From: Madurella fahalii
Taxonomy: Eukaryota > Ascomycota > Sordariomycetes > Sordariales
Length of the DNA: 64,000 nt
NCBI GenBank assembly: GCA_029876055.1
Contig: CM056874.1
Location: 7,130,001 to 7,194,000, forward strand
Direction of reading: 5' to 3'
A program made the translations under genes and the position numbers. Every line of letters begins with the position of its first letter. Position 1 is the first letter of the stretch. Of this stretch, positions 12,538 through 25,188 are shown piece after piece. Under the pieces are notes generated by a model. It was given only the letters and a program-made list of their open reading frames with translations, had not been told where the DNA came from and made no database searches.

Positions 12538-14899
12538 TCGGTTTTTTGGTCAGTTGGGAAGCGGGGGACTTGCGTGGACACGGACGGCGTTCGGCATTGC
12601 ATTGTTCTGCTACGAGTCGATATCGGCCTCCGACGATGGCCTGCCGAGGTGCTGCTTAATTGCACCTCAGCCGAGATAGGAATAAGACTCGAGTCTACTC
12701 GGCCCCTTTCGATTCTCCTGGCGGGTCTGCGTACGGGATTATGTGAAATCGGGAATCAGTTTCGGGGTTGATAGGAGTCCTGGCAGCGATAGAGCAGTTC
12801 AAGTGACCATGGAGTTGCCCAAACCGAGACCCTCTGCGACCTGTGTTTCTCCCATTTGGATACCCATGAACGGTGCCAGTTTAAACAAGAAGGACGAAAG
12901 TGATGCGCTGAAGTGCTTTGCTGACCGGACTGCATTCTTCACTAGGCCTCTCATTTGCCGTTTAACGCTTAGGATACCCGCAGGATCATCGATAACGGAC
13001 CGTCAATTCCAAGAAAACCCATTTCGAGCCAATATCTCAACGACCAGCATCCCCCGGTGTCTACGATCCCCAGCACCGAGGCAACGCGAGGCAACCAGCA
13101 TCTATCGCAAGGGAAGCATATGGTGAAAACATTCCTATCAAACCCGCCAACCTTCCAAACTGGTGAAGGAATACAACTACGGAAATGAAGGATACGCTGT
13201 ACCTTTGGGGCAACCACACCTTGTCTCCAAACTGGAGGGATGGATGGCAGGCACAGCACCCTTGCGTTATCATCACATAGCACCGCGGGTAGTGTATTAT
13301 CGATGCAATACCCCACCAGAGTTCCATAATCAGCCTTCGGATTCCCTTACAGCCCCCAGGGACAAGGGAGCGATTACACTTGAGCTTTGTTTCGGCCGAC
13401 TGCAGCAGGCAGGCCCTGCCGGCTGGGGATCCCGGATGATGGTGATACTGATGAGCGGCTGCAACCCAATGACATGACCTCCCATAGACGCGCTCAGCTC
13501 CCCTCGCGCAGCGGAAAGGGCTGCCATCCTCTTCCCATGCAAAGGCTAAAAATTCATCAAGCAGATGTGAAGACTAACGCATGCGCGAACACGTCAGGCA
13601 TACCTTATACGGGAACACCCCTCCCCCTTTCCGAAATACTCGCCAGCCACTGAGAAGAGAGCTTCCAAGACGGGAAAGCGGGCTTAATACAGGCCGGGTT
13701 CAACTGACGGGCGAGGGAGAAGATGTGCTATGTAAGAGTGGAAGCGCCCTTATTTAAGCACAGGTTGAAACCGGAGGGGACGCCTTCATCCACTCCCGTC
13801 ATCCATCCACTTACTTTACTTGCCCTGCCCCTCCGGCGCCGGGGCCTGTCTTGGTCTTGGATGATGGATTCCCCGAACAACAAGCAGCCAATGATACCCT
13901 CACACGTCAATAGGCCGAAAAATGGTCCGTGTGTAAGTCCCTTTTACTTCACATTCATTCCTCTCCCTCCTTCGAGAAACTTTGCTCTCTTCTTCCACAA
14001 ATCGATGATTTCCTTTATCTCATTCTGTCAACAGCGGTCTATCTTTCCTTTTCTTTTCGTCTCCTGTCCTTTGGAAACCTGCGCAAAGTTGCGCCGTAAC
14101 CGCCACCGCCCCAAGCGCTCGAGCACCCACCACCAACCCACCGACGCGCTGTCAGGCAGGCTTGGCGCCCCGCGGGTCCTCGAGCACTTCGGGCGAAAAA
14201 GCGCACGCGAATAGACACGGTTCTAGTCTAGGTGTCCAAGCTGAGAGATCCGTCTCATTCACTCATACTTCCACACGGGGATATCTTATCATCGTTGTCG
14301 TCAAAACAAGTATTAGTCTGGGGTTCTGAAATCTCCGAGATACAAGAAACAAATTGGCCATACACCATCATCCCAAAAGGCATCATATCCCAAATAACCC
14401 CAGGCCAGATCCCACAATTCCCGAAAGATCTCTCTTGCTCCCTTTGCTGCTGCAAGTGGCAAGCGCCACTTGTAGATGTTGCTAATCATGCCCCGGCCTT
14501 GCGGCTCCAAGTCTGAGCCCGTCTAAGCGCCGGAAAGTTGTCTGTGTCTCGCATTCAAGAACTGGTTATTTTTTTGCTGATCGAAGAACGGAATGAAAAA
14601 TCGTCAGCTTGTTGAGGAAAAGCTGACAGCACCCCGGACTTCCAACGCCGTCGGCATGAGAAAAAGAAAAGAACGGGTTAACGTTGGGAAGATATGGTCG
14701 TCGCCGGCCGATAAACCGAATGTCTTTACCCCAAGGACCGCACCGTTCCACACTAAACAAAGGGAAAAACTGAGCAAGAAGAGCCAAAATTGAGATTGCA
14801 TTGCAAACGAGCCGAACCCAACGTCCGAACAATGCGGCCGACCCTCGCCGAAAGTGGGTATCCCAGAAAGACGCGCGACAGCTCACAGGCGAAGACGGC
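12538..14899. other. Intergenic, no supported gene
   Basis: These 2.4 kb lie between the 3' ends of rps16 (plus) and the Arl8 gene (minus). Open frames up to 163 codons occur (for example 13723-14214 plus), but they lack domains, have biased composition and show no splice-linked continuation. A CT-rich stretch near 13930-14080 looks promoter-like, yet I cannot attach a gene to it. Confidence 0.55.
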
Positions 14900-15787
14900 T
14901 CACCTGTTGGCGAACTTCATCAGCCATTGAAGGACGGCCTCAAGATTTGTCTCCTCCTTCGCCGAGATGCCATAGCACGACACTTCGCGGTGCGCGATGT
15001 TCTTCAGGTCCATCGCATCGATCAGCTCATCTACCGTGAGCTTGTTGGGAAGGTCCGACTTGTTTCCGAGCACGAGCAACGGGATGCCGTCGAGGGTTGG
15101 GTGACTCATTAGCGAGTGCAACTCTTCGCGGGCCACGGGAAGAAGGTTCAGATCGGCAATATCGACGATAAAGACGATGGCGTTAACGTTGCGGCAATAT
15201 CTCTCCCACATTGGTCGGAAGCGGGGCTGACCCCCCAAGTCCCAGCACTTGAGCGTCACATGCCCCCGTTGCACCCGCTTCATGTTAAAGCCAACCGTGG
15301 GTATCGAGCTGCAAGAGGAGGTCAGCCGGAGGCCAGCAATCAGGAAGGTGCAAAGCGACTGGTTTCAACGGAATGGGGAGGGCTTAAAAAAAGAAGAAAA
15401 AAAGAAAAAAAGAAAAAGAAAAAAAAAGATGGGCAGTGGACGGTCAGGTTTAGTTGCTTACTCGATAGCGAACTCTCCGCCCTTTTGATGGGAAACTGGC
15501 GTCAGTACTGCGGTTCATTTCGACGAGAGCTCTGCTGTTTACTCACCGAGAGTACACGAAGAAGGGAGGTTTTGCCGGCATTCTGCAGTCCGATCATGGT
15601 CACATCCATCTCGGTTGCCCTACGCCGGATTAGCCCGGGTCTTAGCTGTCGCGGCGGTGTCGGCGCTGGTGAGATGCGGCCCGGCAGTGCCCCGCAGCTC
15701 GGGGGAGCGGGGGGATGCATGGATGGAGCGAACTCACCAAAAGGTCCGTAACAACCAGTCATACACTCGCCTGAATAGCCCCGCCAT
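14900..15787 (-). CDS. arl8: Arf-like small GTPase Arl8
   Basis: The four exons are 15787-15738, 15619-15547, 15481-15462 (20 nt) and 15308-14900, giving 183 aa. The N-terminal amphipathic helix MAGLFRRVYDWLLRTFWATE has Ala at position 2 rather than Gly. That is typical of Arl8, which is N-acetylated, and unlike myristoylated Arf. GTPase motifs are P-loop GLQNAGKTS (G1), IPTVGFN (switch I), WDLGGQPRFR (G3) and NKSDL (G4). YGISAKEETNL is the Arl8-type G5 region. Arl8 acts on lysosome/vacuole membranes and their motility in animals; the fungal role is less clear. The third intron (15461-15309) contains a long homopyrimidine tract on the coding strand. An AACAG|GTGAGC sequence overlapping the stop resembles a donor, but the family usually ends here. 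Confidence 0.93.
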
Positions 15788-18447
15788 GGTTATGGAAGGC
15801 CGCGCCGTTACGTGGAGGAAGGGAAGAAGGTTGGACGACGTTGGGGTTCAAGTCAGGGCTGGCGCCAGGAAACAAAAAGTAGCGCAGGTGCTTGCTTTTT
15901 CGGCGGCAGACGTTGAGACCAAGATAATGGGTGATGACAGATCTCAGCGGGGCCAGTTTAAATATTCAGCGCTCAGACTCCCAAGAGGCGCAAAAGCTAG
16001 GTAGGAATAAAATGTCTCGTATGACCCAAGCTCGTCAGGGTTCTGCAATCTCGCGAGCAGACAGGAGCCAGAGTGAGATCGATTTTGTGATCGGTGTGAA
16101 GCAGACGCGGGGCGGCGCGGCAGAGAGAGCGATTAGGCCCACCAAGCAAGATGCCGCCAAGGAGCACAAGTCTTTGCTGCCGTTGTGCAAGTCAAGTTTG
16201 TGGTCCGTGCCTCAAGGTGCGAAAGGATGGTGATGATGTTGAGCGAGAGCGGCTAAGACCAGAGTTTCATTCGTTTGCGCTGCCGGAGTGTGGAGCAGCT
16301 AGACAACGAGGAACGATGGCAGGGCGAGACGATCTTTTTGTGATCATGGGCAAAGGCGGCGGCTCAGATGGCTCCGGGTTGCAGTCACTGTCGGTTCTGA
16401 GACCTTTGGGGCCAAGCGGCGCGGGCGGCTGCGGCTGCGACAGACGACACACGACAGACGACAGGGGATGGCGTCAAGCGTCAGTAGCCGTCAAGGTGAG
16501 GTAGGAGCAAAGAGATGTTCCCAAGAGGGTAGTATCGCGCATGAAACAAAAGGCGAGAGTGAGGGAAGCAGGAATAGGACGGGGCGAGGCTCAGCGTGCC
16601 TGGAACTGCAAGGAGGCTGCGGGAGGTTGCCGCTGTGGATGCTGCAGGGACGTGGGACTTTTAGGCGGTGGCCGAGCCGATCTGAGATGGGACGTCGGTG
16701 TTGATGGGGATAGGGATGTTTGTTGCTGCTTTGCTTCTGCTGGGGCCCTGTGGGGTCACAGCGCGGGCTGGTTTAGTCGGTCGAGATCTCTGCCCTGTCA
16801 GCCGATGGAGCGACTGTTGCTCTTCCGAACCGCTGAGGCAGGCTGCGTATGCCAAAACCCTCAGTGCACCGGACGTGTGTGCTACTTATCTGGAGGAAGC
16901 ACAAACGTTTTGTGGTGGTTCCGGGATAGAACGATAGTGGTGCTTTTTGCAGAAGGCCAACCAACAGCGGGGTCAGAGAACCGAAGCGATTGGGTCCAGC
17001 CTCAAGGGTTCCCCACGCCGAGAAGCCAATGGCGGCAGCAGATTGCAACAGCACACAGCGCAGTACTTGTAGGGAGCAGGTTTATGACGCCTTTGGCGAA
17101 TTATAGCATCGATGAAACCAACTTAGAAGCAAACGGTCTGGGCTGTCCGGGTGGCCCCAGCGGATACAGGCCGAACAGGATTATGGTGGAAATGTCAACC
17201 TGGGGTGCATACATGCACCTCTTGCCTTTTCCGGGCGAGAGGTTCCGATTTTTCCCCAGCTTTCATTCAGCACAGCTGGGAGACACAGGGGCGGGGACGA
17301 GTACAGGTTGGGCTTCACCTCTCGGCCCTGACAAACTGCACGTCGTCTTTTCGGAGCAACTCGATTCGAGCTGGTTGGTTGTCAGCGCCCCCGGCCGCGC
17401 TTTGGGGCTGGCACGATTTGGGTGTTGATTCCATTGGCGATTTCACTGGACAGGAACGGAGCAATGGCCAAACCCGCACAGGGCCCGCAGCCTGTGGCCG
17501 GCCGGCTTTGGGGGAGCTGCAACAGCAAGTGGAGCCCATGACAAGCATCGTGCAAGGGCGAAACCCCCAGAGCGGTGCGACACCGAAAGTTCGCCCGGCC
17601 AGACGGCGGCCCGGAGTCACACAAAATTTGGAAGATCACCACCAACAGGTGGATGGATTTTTGACCGCTATGGCAAACAAGACCGTTAGCACCGAGCTGA
17701 AGAGCTGCCAATGCACAATGCTGACACACATCTGGGTCTGTTGCTCGCGGGACCCTAGACCATTCCTTCATTGTCACGCTTTGTCGGCCGACCCCAGGCC
17801 TTACGGGGGAACCCATGCCATCAAGCTGAGCCATCCGGACGTTTCCCGAGCGTGTGACGAGGAATTTCGGTCGCATATGAGAATCGTCAGCCGGATTCCG
17901 CGTCTTCCTTTCCTTGTATCCTAGCTTCATCAAAGACGTTGCCGGGCTGGGCAAGCTTCAGAAGGCTCAGGGGTACGGACGCCTTCCCTCCTCGGTCAGA
18001 AAACTCCCAGGCGTTCTCTGCGCTGAGCACTGCAGCGCCAGGGAAACCAGAAAAAGACTTTCGCCGCTTCTGTCGTCGATGTCTTGGGACTTGAGCGGCG
18101 AAAATGCAAGGCATCTGCAAACGGGATCGCACAGTACCATCGTTGTGCGCCAAGTCCCGGCTGTTCCCAGAGACCCCACCGTGTAATGTGTCTTGGGTGG
18201 TAAGGTACCCACCGATAAGCGATAAGGAAGTGGGAGAGCAGAAAAAAAAATATCCAAGCAAACCAAACACAGAATTCCAGTATCCAGCGATATACATTTC
18301 CCGGCTTGCAGTTAGCGCAATTACAATTCCAGTAATGAACGGCTAAGGACTGTAACCGGATCGCAACGGAAGGCTGACGACAAATCTCAAGCCGACCGAC
18401 CAGCAAAACATAGTATTTCGCATCGCGACCTGCAACGAAGAGTGAAT
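15788..18447. other. Intergenic, no supported gene
   Basis: This 2.7-kb divergent region separates the Arl8 gene (minus) from the RNA polymerase I subunit gene (plus). Long but featureless plus-strand frames occur (16541-17428, 295 codons; 17151-17924, 257 codons). Their composition (Trp/Cys/Arg-rich, no domain) fits chance frames in GC-rich DNA. Confidence 0.55.
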
Positions 18448-21400
18448 ATGGCCCCCGGACGCACCGATACTTCGTGGGATCACGAATACCACACAATTCG
18501 CCGCGAGAAGCTTTTCCGAAACCCTCCGACCGACCGAACGGCCTATCCTGCTCTCCAGCTAGCCGTCGATCCTCATATCGAGTCCTTCAATGCTCTTTTC
18601 CGAAACGATGGGAAGCCCAGCCTCCTTGACCACGCCCTTGCCGAGATCGGGACCAAGACGTTCCTCGACGGAGATGAGAGGGCAGCGCCCACGGGCAAAA
18701 ACAAGCTTACGGTCCGGTACAAGAGCGTTACTCTTCAGAAATCCCAGGTTCCGCCGTCCAACAAGTTTGCCAAGAGACGCGAGATCTTCCCGGCCGAATG
18801 TAGGGAACGGCACGTCTCATATCGAGGCAAGCTCACGGCCGTTCTCGAGTACCGTGTCAACGATGGAGAGCCCCAGGAGTTTGTCCGAGAGCTCGGACAG
18901 ATGCCCATCATGGTCAAGGTACGTTGCACACAGCTTGGCAGACGTGACCTCTCTGACGCTCCGTCCCGCCTAGTCCAACAAGTGCCACCTAGAGAACAAC
19001 CCCCCAGCTCTCCTGGTGCAGAGGAAGGAAGAATCCGAGGAGCTTGGTGGGTACTTTATTGTGAATGGCATCGAAAAGATTATTCGCTTGCTGCTGGTCA
19101 ATCGAAGGAACTTCCCGTTGGCCATTAACCGCCCGAGTTTCACAAATCGAGGTCCTTCATATACGCCGCACGGTATCATAGTACGATCGGTCCGGCCAGA
19201 CGAGACCTCACAGACGAATGTGCTTCATTACCTAAGCGACGGAAATGTCACATTCAGATTCTCTTGGAGGAAGAACGAGTATCTCATACCCGTCATGATG
19301 ATCCTCAAGGCGCTTGTCGAGACGAATGACCGCGAGATTTTTGAGGGTTTGGTAGGCCCGCCTAACTCGAAGGGCATCGAGAATACCTTCCTGACGGACC
19401 GGGTCGAACTGCTTCTCCGCACCTACAAGACGTACGGCCTCTACACCAAGGCGCAGACCCGGGCCTACCTAGGAGAGAAATTCCGGGTTGTGCTTGGAGT
19501 ACCCGACACCATGTCAGACTATGAAGTCGGTACGGAGTTTCTCCGCAAGATTGTCCTTGTGCACCTGGGCTCTATGGACGTCACCGAGGAACAGGATCTG
19601 GACAAGTTTAAGATGCTGCTCTTCATGTGCCGGAAGCTCTACGCCCTCGTGGCCGGAGACTGTGCCGTCGACAACCCCGATGCGGTTCAGAACCAGGAAA
19701 TTCTGCTGGGCGGCTTCCTATACGCCCAGGTCTTGAAGGAACGGCTGGAAGAGTTGCTGTCCGTGTCGCTCAGGGCCGCCTTGCGTGATTACTTGAGGAG
19801 AAACCCGACCGTGTCGTTTACGTCTGCCACTTTTGCAAAGGACTTCCCCATCGCCATCTTCCGGAGGACAAACGAGAATATTGGCAATGCGCTCGAGTAC
19901 TTCCTGTCGACGGGTAATCTGCAAAGCCCCTCGGGTCTTGACCTGCAACAAATGTCAGGTTTCACGGTTGTGGCCGAGAAACTCAACTTCTTGCGCTTTA
20001 TCAGCCACTTCCGCATGGTCCATCGTGGCAGCTTCTTCGCCCAACTAAAAACAACGACCGTGAGAAAGCTGCTGCCAGAGTCCTGGGGCTTCCTGTGCCC
20101 TGTGCACACTCCCGATGGTTCGCCCTGTGGTTTGCTAAACCATTTAGCCCACAAGTGCAAGATCATGACGGATTCGATTGATACCTCGGCGGTCCCAGGC
20201 GTTACCATGGAATTGGGAGTCAATGACTACTCCTCAGCCGCCACGAGCGAGAGTGTCGTGGTGATGCTCGATGGAAAGATCATCGGTTGGTGCACGCCCA
20301 AGCACTCCAGGGCTGTAGCCAATACATTACGGCACTGGAAGGCAGAAGGCGGCCATGGGATCCCGGTGCACCTGGAGATCGGCTACGTACCCCCTTCCAA
20401 AGGCGGGTCTTACCCGGGCATCTACATGGCTTCGCAGCCATCAAGGATGGTCCGCCCGGTGAAGTATCTTCCCCTAGGAAAGGAAGACTTTGTCGGCCCG
20501 CACGAGCAGCCCTACATGTCGATCGCTTGTACAGAGGGCGAAGTTATTCCCGGCGACTCGACGCACGTCGAATTCGACCCTACCAACATCCTTTCTATTC
20601 TGGCCAACATGACCCCCTTCTCCGACTTCAACCAGTCTCCCCGCAACATGTACCAATGTCAGATGGGTAAGCAAACGATGGGTACGCCGGGCACCGCACT
20701 TCGGCATCGGACAGACAATAAGATGTATCGTCTCCAGACGGGCCAGACGCCCATCGTCCGCGCGCCGCTGCACAATACATACGGCTTCGACAACTTCCCA
20801 AACGGCACGAATGCGGTGGTTGCTGTCATCTCCTATACGGGGTACGACATGGACGATGCGATGATCATCAACAAGTCAGCCCACGAGAGGGGTTTTGGCC
20901 ATGGCACCATTTACAAGACCAAGAAGATCAGTCTCAAGGACGACACAAGGACACGCACGTCCAAGAGCATCGGCAAAATGTTCGGGTTCGCGCCCGGCAG
21001 CGCGATCCGGGCGTCGGACCGGGAAATGCTTGATGCCGATGGCCTGCCCTATGTGGGGCGGCTGGTCAGAGAGGGCGATATTCTCTGCGCGTGGCATACC
21101 GTCTCGGCCGATTACAGTGGGCAGCTGATCAACCGAGATGGCATCACGCACTGGGAGAGATATAAGGAGTCGGAAGACGCATTCATCGAGGAAGTGCGCG
21201 TTATTGGCAGTGACACGGGCAACGAGCCGCTTCAGACCATCTCGATCAAGCTACGCATTCCTCGATCTCCCGTCATTGGCGACAAGTTCTCGTCCCGCCA
21301 CGGCCAGAAGGGTGTCTGCTCTCAAAAATGGCCGGCGGTTGACATGCCCTTCTCCGAGACGGGCATCCAGCCCGACGTCATTATCAACCCCCACGCCTTC

Positions 21401-22207
21401 CCGTCGCGCATGACAATTGGCATGTTTGTCGAGTCTCTGGCGGGCAAGGCCGGCGCTTTGCACGGGCTGGCGCAGGACTCGACGCCGTTCAAGTTTGACG
21501 AGGAGAACACGGCGGCCGACTATTTCGGACACCAGTTGGCAAAAGCGGGCTACAATTACCACGGCAACGAGCCGCTGTACTCGGGCATTACGGGCGAAGA
21601 ATTCCATGCCGACATCTACATCGGCGTCGTCTACTACCAGAGGCTGAGACACATGGTCAACGACAAGTACCAAGTGCGTACCACAGGACCCGTGGTCCCA
21701 ACGACCGGGCAGCCGATCAAGGGCCGCAAGAAGGGCGGTGGTATCCGTGTAGGAGAGATGGAGCGCGACGCCCTGCTGGCGCACGGGACAGCCTTTTTGC
21801 TCCAGGACAGACTTTTGAACTGTTCCGACTATTCGAAGTCGTGGATATGCCGAGACTGCGGGTCTTTCCTGGCGGTACAACCGACAGTGTCCCCGTTCAT
21901 CGGGAAACGGAAGCAGATCGGCGCTGTCCGTTGCCGAAACTGCGCCCAGCGCCTCGACCAGATTGAAGATCTGGACCTCATGAAGTTGGACGGCGAAATT
22001 TGGGAGGACGGACAGGGCGTGCAGTGGATAGGAGGTGAGAACACTACCATGGTAGTTGTGCCCGGCGCTCTAAAGTTCCTCGACGTCGAGCTGGCAGCGA
22101 TGGGCGTGAAGTTGAAGTATAGGGTGGACAGCAAGGATGCAGTTCGGAGAGGGCCCTTGAGGCCAGCGGCTCCAACAGCGCTGCTGCAGGGGACGGCCGC
22201 GGCGTGA
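18448..22207 (+). CDS. RPA135: RNA polymerase I second-largest subunit (RPA135)
   Basis: The two exons are 18448-18918 and 18974-22207. The 55-bp phase-0 intron (GTACGT...CCTAG) joins GQMPIMVK to SNKCHLEN, giving about 1234 aa, the usual family length. The gene encodes the beta-like subunit of the nucleolar polymerase that transcribes the 35S rDNA. Visible landmarks are the lobe/protrusion start (IIRLLLVNRRNFPLAINRPS), the fork region (HFRMVHRGSFFAQLKTTTVR), LLPESWGFLCPVHTPDGSPC and the hybrid-binding segment GYDMDDAMIINKSAHERGFG near residue 780. GDKFSSRHGQKGVCS follows near residue 927. A C-terminal four-Cys zinc site has CRDC and CRNC pairs near residues 1115-1150. The start ATG follows a short A-rich leader; an upstream in-frame GTG is not needed. 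Confidence 0.97.
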
Positions 22208-23116
22208 TGGAGTAGCATGAATTCTGCGAAGATGAATAGTCAACAAATTTTAAGAGTTCTTCTTTCATGTCTCGCGACGCAATGTTCCCGCCCCATCCAC
22301 TCAATCCCAGACAACCTCCCAAGTCGAGCCATATCCGTTGTGGGGGACACGAGGGAAATGACATGCCCTGGATGGGACCGATCCTCGCACAAACATAATT
22401 TGTACATCATGCAACTGCCCGCTGCCCTGGTTACCCTTCGACTGGCTGGCTTCGTTTGATGTCGACCTCCTTCTACCGTTGAGAGCACGGCTGTTGACCC
22501 AACAACCGGGAGAAGGTACTTAGCAGTGTGTTTCGGGGCCGCAAACGGCGTTCCGAATTCCGACCAGGGGGTAATCGGTGCTTCCGCTGTTGGAGCCCGG
22601 AAGGCGTGATGCGAGGCGCCGCACCCTTGTCGAGGTATTATGGCCCGGGAGTGCCAACGTCTGCCCGCCCGGTTCAAGTGCGCCTTCCCGTGCGGCAGAC
22701 AAGTCTTACGACCGTCGCCCGAGGGATGGCGGGTGCTCCTACTGGGCCCGGCGTCTATGGGCAGGAGGACTCCAAGTGGGTTAGGTCAAGCAGTTGTTTT
22801 CTCTACTCGCTTGCCTACCAGCCCGGCAGCTAACTTTGGAGACGTCCTTTATTTCCGCTCTCACGTTTGCACGCATCGTTCGATATCATATCTTCTCCAG
22901 CCAGCCGCTCGCCTCTTACTCACAGCTATCGATTCCCGCATTTGTTTCCGTCTGTGATATCCCGCAGACTTAGAAGTATACTTCTACCCGGCGCCTTTCA
23001 CACCGGTTCAATTTCCCATGAGCCGCCGGTAACTAGAACGGGTCCATTGGTCATTAGATTTGGTACATCGTTCAACAGACCCAAGTCAGCTCGCTGGGAA
23101 GAGAGCCTCGGCTACG
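22208..23116. other. Intergenic, tyrosinase upstream region
   Basis: This stretch contains the RPA135 3' flank and the probable promoter and 5' leader of the tyrosinase gene. I see no separate gene. Overlapping short frames on both strands have no recognisable features. Confidence 0.6.
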
Positions 23117-25188
23117 ATGGGACGACTCCGGTTGTCCCTTGTCATCTCTCTCTCTTGCCTCGCGCAGAACCTCGTCCTCGGCCAGCTGACAGGCTACAAC
23201 TATGGGCCCGAGGCCAACCTCCGAATCAGGCGCCAGCTTTCAGAACCCCCCAGGGAGGTGGTGAGGGAGAAGAACGACGTCCGTGTGCGCCAGGAGATCC
23301 GAGAACTCGAGCAGGACCGGGACGTGTGGACGCTCTACATCCTGGGACTGAGCATGATGCAGTTCACCGATATGTCGACGGAGACGTCGTGGTTCGGCAT
23401 CGCAGGTCTGTGTCGCATGCCTTGTCAGCACGCTACATCCTTTCTGACTGGTGTGCTCCAGGGATACACGGCATGCCTCACCAACCATGGGGCGGCGTGG
23501 GTCCAACTCCTGGCAACGAAGACACCGGATATTGTACCCACAATTCGATTCTGTTCCCGACATGGCATCGCCCCTATGTGGCTCTGTACGAGGTACGACA
23601 AAACGAATCGCCCTCTACTGGTTATATGGCTCTTTCTCCATGTAGCTAACGCTCCCTGCAGCAAGTCTTGCAGAATCTGATGCTTATGATCGCGTCGTTT
23701 TGGCCACAGGGGAAGAGGGAGCGCTTCGAAGAGGCTGCCCGGAGGTTTCGTGTCCCGTACTGGGACTGGGCTGCCGTCCCGCCGACAGGTGAGAGCGTAC
23801 TTCCCTGGAGCGTCGCAGCCAGCCCGTTTGTCTATATCACCGGCCCGAACGGGCGTCAGAGGATCTCCAACCCCCTTTTCAGTTACACTTTCTGGCCTCT
23901 CAGTTCCACGACGTTTAACGAGCCTCCAGTGAGTTGCACGCTTCCCATTCAAGGTTCGACTTATCTAACCAAGTGGATGCAGTGGAACCAATGGACTTTC
24001 ACCGTCAGAGGTCCGACCAGCTTCGGCCCTGATGCCCAGTCCAACAACGCCCTGGTGGCGAACTACCTGGATGGGAACCGGGTGTCGCAAAGCCAACGGG
24101 TCTACAACTTGCTTGCTTACTATGGCAACTACACTTCAATGAGCGACGGTACGTGGAGCCCGCGGCTCCCCAACGGCTCATACGAATCTCTCGAGTCTCT
24201 GCACGACCCGATACACCTTCTGTCCGGCGGTTTCGACGGCCACATGTCCTTCCCCACGTATGCTGCGTTCGACCCGTTGTTCTGGTTGCATCATTGCATG
24301 GTAGATCGTATTTTCGCCATCTGGCAGGCGCTCTATCCCGAGTCGTGGGTCACGCCACAGCCAGCGTTACGAGCTTCCTACACGACCAGCCTGGGCGAGC
24401 TTCAAGACGCCCGCACGGCGCTGACTCCGTTCTTCGCCGACGCCAACGGCACGTTCTGGACCTCTGACGGAGTCCGCGATCACACCAAGCTCGGATACAC
24501 CTACTCCGAGCTCGCGAGCGGACCGGCCGCCGCCAGCGACGAGACGAGAGCCAGCGTCCGGCTCGCGGTCAACCGCCTCTACGGGACGGGCAATCCGGCG
24601 GGCCTCTTTCTACAGAGCGTCGACGCGCAGGAGAGCAAGGCGCGCCGGTCGTCGGCAGATGCCGGCGCGAGAATGACCCGCGTCCCCGTCGCTGTCAGCG
24701 AGAAGATATTCCGGGGCGGTGACCACTACCACGAGTGGAACGCCAACATCCGCGTCGAGAAAAATGCCTGTGACGGCCCCTTTGCGATCCACATCTTCTT
24801 GGGCTGCCCCCCGAGCGATACCCGCGACTGGATGTCGTCCCCCGCGCATGTCGGCACCATGGGCGTGTGGACTGCTGGCGGTCAGGGGGTGGGTACGACG
24901 AGGCTGCAGACGACGGATGGCCTGCTGGTTGCGGGGACCGTGCCGCTCACCGCCGCGCTGATACAGAAGGTTGTCGAGGGGGAGCTAGAGAGTCTGGAGC
25001 CCGAGGATGTGGAATGCTATTTGAAGATCAGGCTTGAGAAGAGGGTGATGGGGTTTGCGGGACAGGTGTGGGATGCCAATCAGGTGAGAGGACTGAGGAT
25101 TCAGATTGCTAGCTCGGTGGTGAAGGCCCCGCCTTGTGAGGAGCAGTTACCTGCGAGAGGACGCACGACGGTACATTTTGATGTATGA
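23117..25188 (+). CDS. Secreted tyrosinase-family copper oxidase
   Basis: The four exons are 23117-23405, 23462-23592, 23662-23928 and 23983-25188, giving 630 aa. Exon joins were chosen to restore family motifs; the last intron (54 bp, GTGAGT...TGCAG) has no in-frame stop. Residues 1-22 form a hydrophobic signal peptide (SLVISLSCLAQNLVLG). CuA ligands lie in GIHGMPHQPWGG and HNSILFPTWHRPY (about residues 97-134). CuB ligands lie in HDPIHLLSGGFDGHMS (near 303) and FDPLFWLHHCMVDRIF (near 325-338). The C-terminal domain, including HYHEWNANIRVEKNACDGPF, resembles the fungal tyrosinase C-terminal region that shields the active site in pro-enzymes. The expected reaction is oxidation of monophenols or o-diphenols to o-quinones, as in melanin or phenol metabolism. 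Catechol oxidase or o-aminophenol oxidase activity cannot be excluded. No melanin cluster genes are adjacent. Confidence 0.93.

Noticed and set aside
16541..17428. Plus-strand frame of 295 codons upstream of RPA135
   Set aside because: It is rich in Trp, Cys and Arg, has no domain, no splice-linked extension and no family resemblance. It looks like a chance frame in GC-rich intergenic DNA.
17151..17924. Plus-strand frame of 257 codons
   Set aside because: It overlaps the previous chance frame in another register; it shows no recognisable motif.
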